The notes below the pieces were generated by a model, which was not told the origin of the DNA, did no database searches, and saw only the letters and a program-made list of their open reading frames with translations. The position numbers and the translations under genes are program-made. A DNA stretch of 16,327 bases. Origin: Methylocapsa sp. Lineage in GTDB: Bacteria > Pseudomonadota > Alphaproteobacteria > Rhizobiales > Beijerinckiaceae. Each line of letters starts with the position of its first letter. Within the stretch, counting starts at the first letter, position 1. This document shows, piece by piece, positions 8,256-14,660 of the stretch. The stretch lies in the NCBI GenBank assembly GCA_003162995.1, contig PLUZ01000380.1, positions 1 to 16,327 of the forward strand, given 5' to 3'.

Positions 8256-8723
8256 TTGCGATTTATCTTGCACAGTGTTTTTGCCGCAGCCTTGATCGCG
8301 GCCCCCGCTTGTTTGAAAGCTGCTCCCCGCAGCATCAACGAGTGTGAAAAAATTCAGGCGGCTGACGCCTATAATCAATGCCTGGCCTTATTCGGCCCGG
8401 TGGCGCGCGGCCATGGTGTCGCGCGGGATAGTGGCGATACCACCGGCAGTCAGGACGAGGGGGCGGTTGAGGGCCCCGATAGCAAGGTCGTGGCCGCTGC
8501 TGCCGATGAGGAGTTGGACCACGGCCATGGCCGCCACCACGCGAACCGGCACGGCTGGGGGAGACATCGGTGGGCTAGTCATGGCCGGGCTCATCATGGC
8601 GGAGCGAGCCATAGCTGGGCGAAACATGGCCATTGGCACCACACAACAACGACGGCTCACCAGCATGGCAAAAGAACTACGCTGGCGTTCAATACGGTCT
8701 CGGGCCGCGCGCACCTTCGCTAG
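8256..8723 (+). CDS. Exported histidine-rich hypothetical protein
   Basis: A 155-residue protein. The first 23 residues form a signal peptide (RFILHSVFAAALIAAPACLK, then AA). The segment SINECEKIQAADAYNQCLAL follows, with C30 and C42 probably disulfide-bonded; similar ADAYNQCLxxFGP segments occur in small exported Rhizobiales proteins. After an acidic linker, residues 89-137 contain 16 histidines with Trp, Gly and Arg, suggesting metal binding in the periplasm (inference). The TTG start at 8256 is supported by GAGG 8 nt upstream and by the signal peptide beginning at that codon. It follows pheT by 4 nt and is probably co-transcribed. Its TAG stop is the first three bases of the repeat copy at 8721-8817. 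Alternative starts would destroy the signal peptide. Confidence 0.72.
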   Translation: MRFILHSVFAAALIAAPACLKAAPRSINECEKIQAADAYNQCLALFGPVARGHGVARDSGDTTGSQDEGAVEGPDSKVVAAAADEELDHGHGRHHANRHGWGRHRWASHGRAHHGGASHSWAKHGHWHHTTTTAHQHGKRTTLAFNTVSGRAHLR

Positions 8724-8817
8724 AGCATGATCCCAGAAAGTTGCAGACTTTCCGGGATCAAGCGATAAAATAATGACACAGAGACCATGAGCGATTCATC
8801 TTGAAGCGATCATGGTC
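8721..8817 (+). repeat. Dispersed bipartite intergenic repeat, copy C (most palindromic)
   Basis: Starts TAGAGCATGATCCC and has two stem-loops. The first, 8729-8759, pairs GATCCC and GAAAGT with ACTTTC and GGGATC across one A/C mismatch, loop TGCAG. The second, 8783-8817, pairs GACCATGA with TCATGGTC, with an inner TTCA/TGAA stem. It shares 18- and 13-base identical blocks with the copy at 5058-5154, and the blocks GAGCGATTC and CGATCA-GG with the copy at 538-633. It supplies the stop codon of the His-rich gene. Confidence 0.8.
8729..8759 (+). terminator. Possible stem-loop terminator after pheT and the His-rich gene
   Basis: A 12-bp stem with a single mismatch and a five-base loop begins 6 nt after the His-rich stop codon. 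No T-run follows, so intrinsic termination is uncertain. It may act mainly as an RNA-stabilising end or be only part of the repeat. Confidence 0.4.
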
Positions 8818-8889
8818 CAGTCTTTCTCCCGCCAAATCCTCCGTCGGATCAACAGAGGGAGCTGGATTGCGGGCACAGCGGCGGGAGGC

Positions 8890-9177
8890 CTATTCACCCG
8901 GTGCCTTGGCCTCGATCGCTAAGGCATGCACGCCGGTTTCGAATTCACCCGCCAAAAGATGATTGATGGCGCGATGCCGGTCGACGCGGCTCTGACCTCT
9001 AAAGCTTTCAGAAACCAGTTTGACGCGAAAGTGGGTTGCGCCCGCGTCCCCGGCGGTGCCGTGCCGTGTCACGGCGTGGGCGTGGCCCGCGTGCTTGTGG
9101 GATTCGTCGATGACTTCGATGGAGGATGGGGTTAAGGCTTCTTGTAATATCGCCTTTATACGATCACCTACAGACAT
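8890..9177 (-). CDS. bolA: BolA family protein
   Basis: A 95-residue BolA-fold protein. The family works with monothiol glutaredoxins in [2Fe-2S] cluster trafficking, and E. coli BolA also affects morphology and transcription. Visible family features are the N-terminal helix MSVGDRIKAILQEAL, IEVIDESHKHAGH with the conserved loop histidines, GATHFRVKLVSESF, and SRVDRHRAINHLL with the conserved His. Start ATG at 9177 gives the usual alphaproteobacterial N-terminus MSVGDR. The frame remains open to an ATG at 9195 and a TTG at 9213, the latter with GGGGAAG upstream, so a slightly longer form is possible. It is divergent from the J-domain gene, an arrangement common in Rhizobiales next to cobS-cobT. 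Confidence 0.92.
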   Translation of the reverse strand: MSVGDRIKAILQEALTPSSIEVIDESHKHAGHAHAVTRHGTAGDAGATHFRVKLVSESFRGQSRVDRHRAINHLLAGEFETGVHALAIEAKAPGE

Positions 9178-9310
9178 GTCGCTTTGCTCGCGCATTTCAT
9201 GATAGCCAGTCAAAAACTTCCCCGATCCGCTGCCGGGCCGGGACCCTAACTTTCATTTTACCGCATCGAAACGCTTGCGGCCATCCCAAAGACATTCATA
9301 ATGGGCCGCC

Positions 9311-9916
9311 ATGAATTTAAGATCACGTCTTTTCGACAGCATCAGGGTCAAGTCCGGGTTCAAGCAGGAACCGCGCCCAGATCAGACGCTTTGCCAGCAT
9401 CCAGGCTGTGGCGAAGCGGGCCAATTCCGCGCGCCGATGGGCCGGTTGCGGGAGGGCCAATATTTTTCCTTCTGCCTCGACCATGTCCGGGAATACAACG
9501 CATCCTATAATTATTTCAATGGTATGAGCGTGGAAGCTATGGCGCTTTATCAGCGCGAAGCTTTGGTTGGTCATCGCCCGACCTGGTCGATGGGGGTAAA
9601 ACGCGGGGGCAAGAATTTCCGCGAGGAGGGCGACGATCCGTCGCGCCCGAACGAGACGCTGGGGATGTTCGGGACGGATCGCCGGCGCTATTCTTGCGAG
9701 ACTCCTCAAAAACCGCGTTATGGGCTGGCGGCCATGAAAGCTCTGGATCAATTGGGGCTAGACGACAGTGTGGACATGGTTGCGATCAAGGCCCGATACA
9801 AGGATTTGGTCAAACGCCTCCATCCTGATGCCAACGCTGGTGACCGGTCGAATGAAGACAAATTGCGCGAGATCATCCGCGCCTATAATTATCTGAGGAC
9901 GGTGAAGCAGGCTTGA
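9311..9916 (+). CDS. J-domain (DnaJ-like) protein upstream of cobS
   Basis: A 201-residue protein with a C-terminal J domain: residues about 145-197 contain YKDLVKRLHPDANAGDRS with the HPD motif at 171-173 and a final helix IIRAYNYLRTV. J domains stimulate the ATPase of DnaK/Hsp70. The N-terminal part has C28, C33, C55 and H58 (CQHPGC and FSFCLDH), spaced like a small zinc site; this is inference. There is no Gly/Phe region or DnaJ zinc repeat, so it is a specialised co-chaperone, not DnaJ. It lies between bolA and cobS in a layout conserved in Rhizobiales, suggesting help in assembling or remodelling the cobaltochelatase or an Fe-S client. The start ATG at 9311 has no clear Shine-Dalgarno. 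Confidence 0.88.
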   Translation: MNLRSRLFDSIRVKSGFKQEPRPDQTLCQHPGCGEAGQFRAPMGRLREGQYFSFCLDHVREYNASYNYFNGMSVEAMALYQREALVGHRPTWSMGVKRGGKNFREEGDDPSRPNETLGMFGTDRRRYSCETPQKPRYGLAAMKALDQLGLDDSVDMVAIKARYKDLVKRLHPDANAGDRSNEDKLREIIRAYNYLRTVKQA

Positions 9917-9963
9917 GGCTTCCCACCTCACGGGGCTTACCGGCACTGCCGGATTGCTTTGGA

Positions 9964-9990
9964 GAGAGACCTCTTGGAAGAGAGACCTCT
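9964..9990 (+). repeat. 11-bp direct repeat upstream of cobS
   Basis: GAGAGACCTCT occurs at 9964-9974 and again at 9980-9990, separated by five bases, in the 130-bp spacer before cobS. Each copy is itself nearly palindromic. It could be a paired operator or a simple local duplication. Confidence 0.5.
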
Positions 9991-10046
9991 AGGGAGCAAT
10001 TCGACGATCGCCCCGGACCATTCGCGCCTGCCGGAACAAAGGATAA

Positions 10047-11048
10047 ATGCAAGGCATGAAGATGGACGAAAGCGCCGCGCCTGGCGGCTTGCCCGACATG
10101 AAGATTTCGGTGCGCCAAGTCTTCGGCATCGACAGCGATATGGAAGCGCCTGCCTATTCGAGCGGCGATCCGCATGTTCCCGACCTCGATCCCGACTATC
10201 TTTTCGACCGCGATACCACGCTCGCCATTTTGGCGGGCTTTGCCAAGAATCGGCGGGTGATGATCACCGGCTATCACGGTACTGGCAAATCGACGCATAT
10301 CGAGCAGGTCGCGGCGCGGCTGAACTGGCCTTGCGTGCGGATCAACCTCGACAGTCACGTTTCCCGCATCGATCTCATCGGCAAGGACGCGATCGTCATC
10401 AAGGACGGTCTGCAAGTCACCGAGTTCAGGGATGGCATCCTGCCTTGGGCGCTGCAAAACAATGTCGCGCTCTGTTTCGATGAATATGACGCGGGCCGCC
10501 CGGACGTGATGTTCGTTATTCAGCGTGTCCTCGAAATGTCGGGGCGTCTCACCCTCCTCGACCAGAGCCGGGTCATTAGGCCACATCCCGCCTTCCGCCT
10601 CTTTTCGACGACGAACACGATCGGCCTTGGCGATACCTCCGGGCTTTATCATGGAACCCAGCAAATCAATCAGGGACAGATGGATCGCTGGTCCATCGTC
10701 GCCACGCTGAATTATCTGCCGCACGACAAGGAAGTCGATATCGTTCTGTCCAAAGTGAAAGGGTTCCAGGTGACCAAGGAAGGGCGCGACACCATCAACA
10801 AGATGGTGCGGGTTGCCGACCTCACCCGTAACGCCTTCATCGGCGGGGATCTTTCGACCGTGATGAGCCCGCGCACGGTGATCACTTGGGCCGAGAATAC
10901 GGAAATCTTTGGCGACACCGGCTTCGCGTTCCGGCTCACGTTTCTCAACAAATGCGATGAATTGGAGCGCGCGCTTGTCGCGGAATTCTATCAGCGTTGT
11001 TTTGGCAAGGAGCTTCCCGAGAGTGCGGTCAATGTTGTGATGAGCTGA
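10047..11048 (+). CDS. cobS: Aerobic cobaltochelatase subunit CobS (AAA+ ATPase)
   Basis: A 333-residue AAA+ ATPase of the CobS type. With CobT it forms the ATP-driven ring that acts with CobN to insert Co(II) into hydrogenobyrinic acid a,c-diamide in the aerobic cobalamin pathway. The N-terminus has the CobS signature segment ([20 protein letters not shown]). Walker A is GYHGTGKS at 75-82 and Walker B LCFDEYD at 142-148. A sensor-1-like [15 protein letters not shown] follows, and the C-terminus ([19 protein letters not shown]) is typical. The length fits CobS. ATG at 10047 is preceded by AAAGGA, but only 3 nt away; ATG codons at 10056 and 10062 are alternatives. cobT follows after 132 bp, and CobN is outside the window. 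Confidence 0.96.
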   Translation: MQGMKMDESAAPGGLPDMKISVRQVFGIDSDMEAPAYSSGDPHVPDLDPDYLFDRDTTLAILAGFAKNRRVMITGYHGTGKSTHIEQVAARLNWPCVRINLDSHVSRIDLIGKDAIVIKDGLQVTEFRDGILPWALQNNVALCFDEYDAGRPDVMFVIQRVLEMSGRLTLLDQSRVIRPHPAFRLFSTTNTIGLGDTSGLYHGTQQINQGQMDRWSIVATLNYLPHDKEVDIVLSKVKGFQVTKEGRDTINKMVRVADLTRNAFIGGDLSTVMSPRTVITWAENTEIFGDTGFAFRLTFLNKCDELERALVAEFYQRCFGKELPESAVNVVMS

Positions 11049-11052
11049 GGCT

Positions 11053-11090
11053 CGCCGCCGAGTTATCCTCCAAGGCTTGCTTGGGCGGCG
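11053..11090 (+). promoter_or_regulatory. Inverted repeat after cobS
   Basis: CGCCGCC (11053-11059) and GGCGGCG (11084-11090) can form a 7-bp GC stem starting a few bases after the cobS stop. No T-run follows. It could stabilise or attenuate the cobS-cobT transcript. Confidence 0.3.
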
Positions 11091-11125
11091 AAGGCCTGGC
11101 CGCGCATTCCGAAGAGCGATGAAGA

Positions 11126-11149
11126 TTTTAAGTCTTTAAGTGATTAAGT
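11126..11149 (+). repeat. Three tandem 8-mers (TTAAGT every 8 bases) before cobT
   Basis: TTTTAAGT, CTTTAAGT and GATTAAGT lie head to tail, giving TTAAGT at 11128, 11136 and 11144. The patch is strikingly AT-rich in a GC-rich neighbourhood and ends about 30 nt before the cobT start codon. Function unknown; possibly a binding-site array or an unstructured ribosome-access region. Confidence 0.5.
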
Positions 11150-11180
11150 TTCTAGTAGAGCGACGCCAGAAGCCATTGGG

Positions 11181-13124
11181 ATGAGTTCCAACCAGAAGCC
11201 GCATGCAAAGCCGGATGCACCCTGGGAGCCGTTTAAGCGGGCCGTCGCCTCATGCCTGCGCGCCATGGCAAAAATGCCGCAGGCCGAGGTCGCTTTCGCG
11301 GCCGAGCGGCCGAGCTTGGTTTGGACCGGCGCCAACGCCAAAGCGCGGCTGCCGGAACCCTCGCGCAAGCTCGATGCGCGGGAAGCCGCTATTCTGCGCG
11401 GGCACGCCGATTCGATGGCACTGCGGCTCACCTGCCACAACATGGATGTGCATCGGCGGTTGACCCCGCAAGCGCCAGCCGCGCGCGCGGTGTTCGATGC
11501 CGTCGAACAGGCGCGCGTCGAGGCGATAGGGTCGCGCCGGATGCAGGGCGTCGCGGGCAATCTCGACGCGATGCTCGACGACCGGTTTCATCGCGCCCAC
11601 TATGCTGATATCGCGGTCCGCGCAGAGGCGCCGCTCGAAGACGCGCTCGCGATGATCGTGCGCGAGCGTCTCACCGGGCTCAGGCCTCCGCACAACGCGC
11701 AAAGGATTGTCGATCTCTGGCGGCCTTGGATCGAGGAGCGCGCGAGTGCCGAGCTTGACAGGCTTTCGCTGCAAATCGAGGATCAGCGAGCCTTTGCGGT
11801 TGCCGTCCACAAACTGTTGACCGCGCTCGAAATGATCGACGAAGGCAGCCTCGGCAATGATCCAGAAGAGGAAAATGACGGCACGGGCGAGCCCGATGGC
11901 GCCGAGGACAACCGGTCCGAGGAAGGCGCCGAGGATCAAACCGGCGACGCGAGCCGGAGCGAAACAACCGAGGCTTCTTCCGATCTCATGGAAGATAGCG
12001 AGATCGATGCCTCTGATGCGCCAACCGGTGAATTCGAGGGGGAGGCCGAGCTCAGCCCCACGGGAGAACCCGGCGATCCACGCCAGCCGCAACCGCCGCC
12101 GCGCGCCGAAGCCAGGGGTTCGGATTACAAGGCATTCACCAAGAAATACGACGAAGTCGTCGCAGCGCAAGACCTTTGCGATGCCGAAGAACTCGACCGG
12201 CTTCGTTCCTATCTCGACAAGCAATTAAATAATCTCTCCTCGATTGTCTCGCGGCTTGCCAATCGATTGCAGCGGCGTCTCTTGGCGCAGCAGAGCCGGT
12301 CTTGGGAATTCGACCTCGAAGAAGGCATCCTCGATCCAGCGCGGCTGCCGCGCGTGATTGCCGATCCGCGGCAGCCGCTTTCCTTCAAACGTGAGAAGGA
12401 TATGGAGTTCCGCGATACGGTGGTGACCTTGCTCATCGATAATTCCGGCTCGATGCGCGGCCGTCCGATTACGGTTGCCGCCACTTGCGCCGATATTTTG
12501 GCCCGCACATTGGAGCGGTGCGGCGTCAAGGTCGAAATCCTCGGCTTCACGACCCGCGCGTGGAAGGGCGGCCAATCACGTGAAGCCTGGCTGCAGGCGA
12601 ACAAACCCGCTTCGCCAGGCCGCCTCAACGATCTTCGCCACATCATTTACAAATCTGCGGACGCGCCTTGGCGGCGATCGCGGAAACATCTCGGGCTGAT
12701 GATGCGCGAAGGCCTGCTCAAGGAAAACATCGACGGCGAGGCGCTCGATTGGGCACACCGGCGTCTTCTTGCGCGGCCAGAGCAGCGCCGCATATTGATG
12801 ATGATTTCCGACGGCGCGCCGGTCGATGATTCGACGCTTTCGGTCAACCCCGGCAACTATCTCGAAAAGCATTTGCGCTTCATGATCGAGGAAATCGAGC
12901 AACGCTCGCCGATCGAACTCATCGCGATCGGGATTGGGCACGACGTGACTCGCTATTACCGCCGCGCCGTGACGATCGTCGATGCCGAGGAGCTGGGCGG
13001 CGCGATGACCGAAAAACTCGCGGAGCTTTTCGATGAAACGGCAGCAGCGGAACCTCCCGCGCCGGTAAGACGCAGGCAGGATCCCGCACAGGGCGGCAGT
13101 GCGCGGGAACGCATTCTTCATTAG
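11181..13124 (+). CDS. cobT: Aerobic cobaltochelatase subunit CobT (VWA domain)
   Basis: A 647-residue CobT, partner of CobS in the CobNST cobaltochelatase. The N-terminal helical domain covers about 1-225. A strongly acidic linker follows at about 225-310 (rich in EE, GD and SE), typical of CobT and of the related Mg-chelatase D subunit. The C-terminal von Willebrand A domain begins near 410 with the MIDAS motif DNSGSM at 420-425 and contains [11 protein letters not shown] further on. The conserved C-terminal part includes [20 protein letters not shown]. The length matches the family. ATG at 11181 has only a weak GGG directly upstream, so initiation may depend on the AT-rich leader. The VWA plus CobS adjacency excludes a generic MoxR/VWA pair. 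Confidence 0.96.
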   Translation: MSSNQKPHAKPDAPWEPFKRAVASCLRAMAKMPQAEVAFAAERPSLVWTGANAKARLPEPSRKLDAREAAILRGHADSMALRLTCHNMDVHRRLTPQAPAARAVFDAVEQARVEAIGSRRMQGVAGNLDAMLDDRFHRAHYADIAVRAEAPLEDALAMIVRERLTGLRPPHNAQRIVDLWRPWIEERASAELDRLSLQIEDQRAFAVAVHKLLTALEMIDEGSLGNDPEEENDGTGEPDGAEDNRSEEGAEDQTGDASRSETTEASSDLMEDSEIDASDAPTGEFEGEAELSPTGEPGDPRQPQPPPRAEARGSDYKAFTKKYDEVVAAQDLCDAEELDRLRSYLDKQLNNLSSIVSRLANRLQRRLLAQQSRSWEFDLEEGILDPARLPRVIADPRQPLSFKREKDMEFRDTVVTLLIDNSGSMRGRPITVAATCADILARTLERCGVKVEILGFTTRAWKGGQSREAWLQANKPASPGRLNDLRHIIYKSADAPWRRSRKHLGLMMREGLLKENIDGEALDWAHRRLLARPEQRRILMMISDGAPVDDSTLSVNPGNYLEKHLRFMIEEIEQRSPIELIAIGIGHDVTRYYRRAVTIVDAEELGGAMTEKLAELFDETAAAEPPAPVRRRQDPAQGGSARERILH

Positions 13125-13131
13125 CCCTTGA

Positions 13132-13150
13132 GCGCTTCATAATGAAGCGC
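13132..13150. terminator. Hairpin downstream of cobT
   Basis: GCGCTTCA (13132-13139) and TGAAGCGC (13143-13150) form a perfect 8-bp stem with loop TAA, 7 nt after the cobT stop. A C-rich stretch, not a T-run, follows on the plus strand, so it may be a terminator or an RNA 3'-end stabiliser. Confidence 0.5.
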
Positions 13151-13211
13151 CCCGCCCGCCACATCGGCGCAATGGGGCGATCCGAGTTGGGCTGCCTTCT
13201 TCGCCCGTTGT

Positions 13212-13237
13212 CTATGTCTAATCGTGATTAGGCATAG
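13212..13237. terminator. Long palindrome overlapping the 3' end of the JmjC/cupin gene
   Basis: CTATG-T-CTAATC-GT-GATTAG-G-CATAG is a 12-bp inverted repeat, with a U-G wobble on the plus strand, that overlaps the TAA stop at 13228-13230. It lies where cobT and the JmjC/cupin gene converge, so it is a plausible bidirectional terminator or buffer, though no T-run is present. Confidence 0.5.
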
Positions 13238-14136
13238 GCGTCCGGCTTGCCTCGCAAAGTCTGGTAAATGCTGCCGACCGACCGCTTGACGAAGTCTCGC
13301 GCCGGTGAACGGAAGGGAGGCGTTGGCGATACGCCCAATTTGTTGCGTAGATAGTAATTCACGCGGTAGATGTTTGCGCGCTCGCTAGCTAAGCAATGAT
13401 AATTGATGCTAACCGAAATAGATATATTGTTTCCATTTTGGACCCAGTGCGGGGCATTGATTGGAATATGCACCCCCATTCCGGGTTCTAACGTCAATTG
13501 ATCGGCGTGATGCTGCAAATGCGGCCTGTAGCGTGGCGCATTCCTGTCGACAGTCCAGAATTGTTCGATTTCCTCCTCGGGCAACACCTCGCGATCGTCA
13601 GAGCGGAACAGGCTGATCTCCTTGCTTCCCGCAATTTGCAGTAGAAAACCGCTTTCACTGTCGATGTGATAGGTTGTCACGCGCTTCGGGGAAGTTACAA
13701 AGACATCAACCTTCTTGTAGCGCATGTTGCGCTCAAGTTCATGTCCGCCGACTTCGAGAATGTCGGACATGCAGTCCGCAAGCAGCTTGGCATAGGCAGG
13801 ATCATGTTCGGCGCGCTTGATGGCAATCCAGGCGCCAGCCGTCTCGATGCGCCGGATCGTCTCATCGACCGGGAAGCTGGATGGGGAGGTTCCCCAGCGC
13901 TCGTTAAGGTCGGTAACACCAGAATCGTAATAGATATCGTCAGGCCGGGAAAGCGCGGTATCCCGGGCAAGCTCGATGATCCGCGGCAGCGAAAAGAGTG
14001 GATTTCCGCATAGCCGGTGGCTGAGAATAAAATTCTGCTTGTTGAAATTCTGCCGGAATTTGTCACGATCTATCAAAAGCAGGGGTTGGCGGCTCTGGCT
14101 TACGGCCTGCGAAGGTACATCGGAAACGCTAGACAT
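13228..14136 (-). CDS. JmjC/cupin-like Fe(II)/2-oxoglutarate oxygenase-type protein
   Basis: A 302-residue protein resembling the cupin-like (cupin_8/JmjC) family of non-haem iron dioxygenases, which hydroxylate proteins or small molecules. The iron-ligand pattern is visible: H157-x-D159 in VTTYHIDSESGFLLQIAGSK and H230 in HIPINAPHWVQNG, at the expected spacing; the region after it (ISISVSINYH) is a typical closing beta strand. No signal peptide was seen, so it is probably cytoplasmic. ATG at 14136 was chosen because of GGAG 11 nt upstream; the frame stays open to a TTG at 14217. Codon and base use are less GC-rich than in cobT or pheT, with a patch near 13380-13440 at about one third GC, hinting at later acquisition. 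It diverges from xoxF; the substrate is unknown. Confidence 0.78.
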   Translation of the reverse strand: MSSVSDVPSQAVSQSRQPLLLIDRDKFRQNFNKQNFILSHRLCGNPLFSLPRIIELARDTALSRPDDIYYDSGVTDLNERWGTSPSSFPVDETIRRIETAGAWIAIKRAEHDPAYAKLLADCMSDILEVGGHELERNMRYKKVDVFVTSPKRVTTYHIDSESGFLLQIAGSKEISLFRSDDREVLPEEEIEQFWTVDRNAPRYRPHLQHHADQLTLEPGMGVHIPINAPHWVQNGNNISISVSINYHCLASERANIYRVNYYLRNKLGVSPTPPFRSPARDFVKRSVGSIYQTLRGKPDAYA

Positions 14137-14660
14137 CTGCCACTCATCTCCATCTGCGGCTCGTCTAAATCCAAGACGCAATTGAGGATAAACCGGTGTG
14201 TCTTGAATGACAATCAAATCCCGGTGTTCTCCCTTGGCCGCGAAGTAATTAGAATGAAGATAGCCTTATCGCTCATGATTAAGGTACGGCCTTGATCTGG
14301 CTCAAATTTGGTGCGTAGCACCCTTCAGAATGCGGCCGCGATGGAAGCTGCGGGAAAAAGCCGGCAAATCGGCAAGCGTGGGCTATGGAATGACTATTGT
14401 AACGGCGCAAGGGTCAATATATACACGTCCCGGAGTTTTCTGGCTTCATGGCTTCGGTGGACGGGTTCCTTGCCGTTTTCATGAAGACAGGGTATCGGCT
14501 TTTCCAAGCGTTGCCTTGTTTTGAAAACTGCGTTGTTGTGGAATCGTTACTGTCTTGCCGGTGTCCAGCACGCTGCCGGAAAGAGTTGCAATGACAAGGC
14601 GCCGGCGCCGCGAGAGCGAGCGTTCCAGGCGCTGCGCACTAGAGTGTCCGGAGGAAATGA
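14137..14660. other. Divergent regulatory region between the JmjC/cupin gene and xoxF
   Basis: About 520 bases with no convincing gene. It contains the predicted xoxF promoter (14397-14425) and a leader with an inverted repeat CTTCATG (14444-14450)/CATGAAG (14480-14486). Further down is a GC-rich run at about 14600-14615, and the xoxF ribosome-binding site GGAGG is at 14650-14654. No promoter for the JmjC/cupin gene was clear. Confidence 0.5.
14397..14425 (+). promoter_or_regulatory. Predicted sigma70-type promoter of xoxF
   Basis: TTGTAA (14397-14402) and TATACA (14420-14425) are separated by exactly 17 bases, close to the vegetative consensus. Transcription would start near 14432, giving an untranslated leader of about 230 nt before xoxF. 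This is a match by eye only; no operator was identified. Confidence 0.45.

Noticed and set aside
6653..8338. 561-codon open frame on the minus strand opposite pheT
   Set aside because: It lies wholly antisense to a clear, full-length PheT, has Arg/Gly/His-rich composition without domains, and arises from GC-rich codon bias.
11250..12224. 324-codon open frame on the minus strand opposite cobT
   Set aside because: It is antisense to the well-supported CobT and its composition mirrors CobT codons; no motif or ribosome-binding site.
10047..13124. Generic MoxR ATPase plus VWA protein pair
   Set aside because: The CobS N-terminal signature, the acidic CobT linker and the bolA/J-domain neighbourhood identify the cobaltochelatase.
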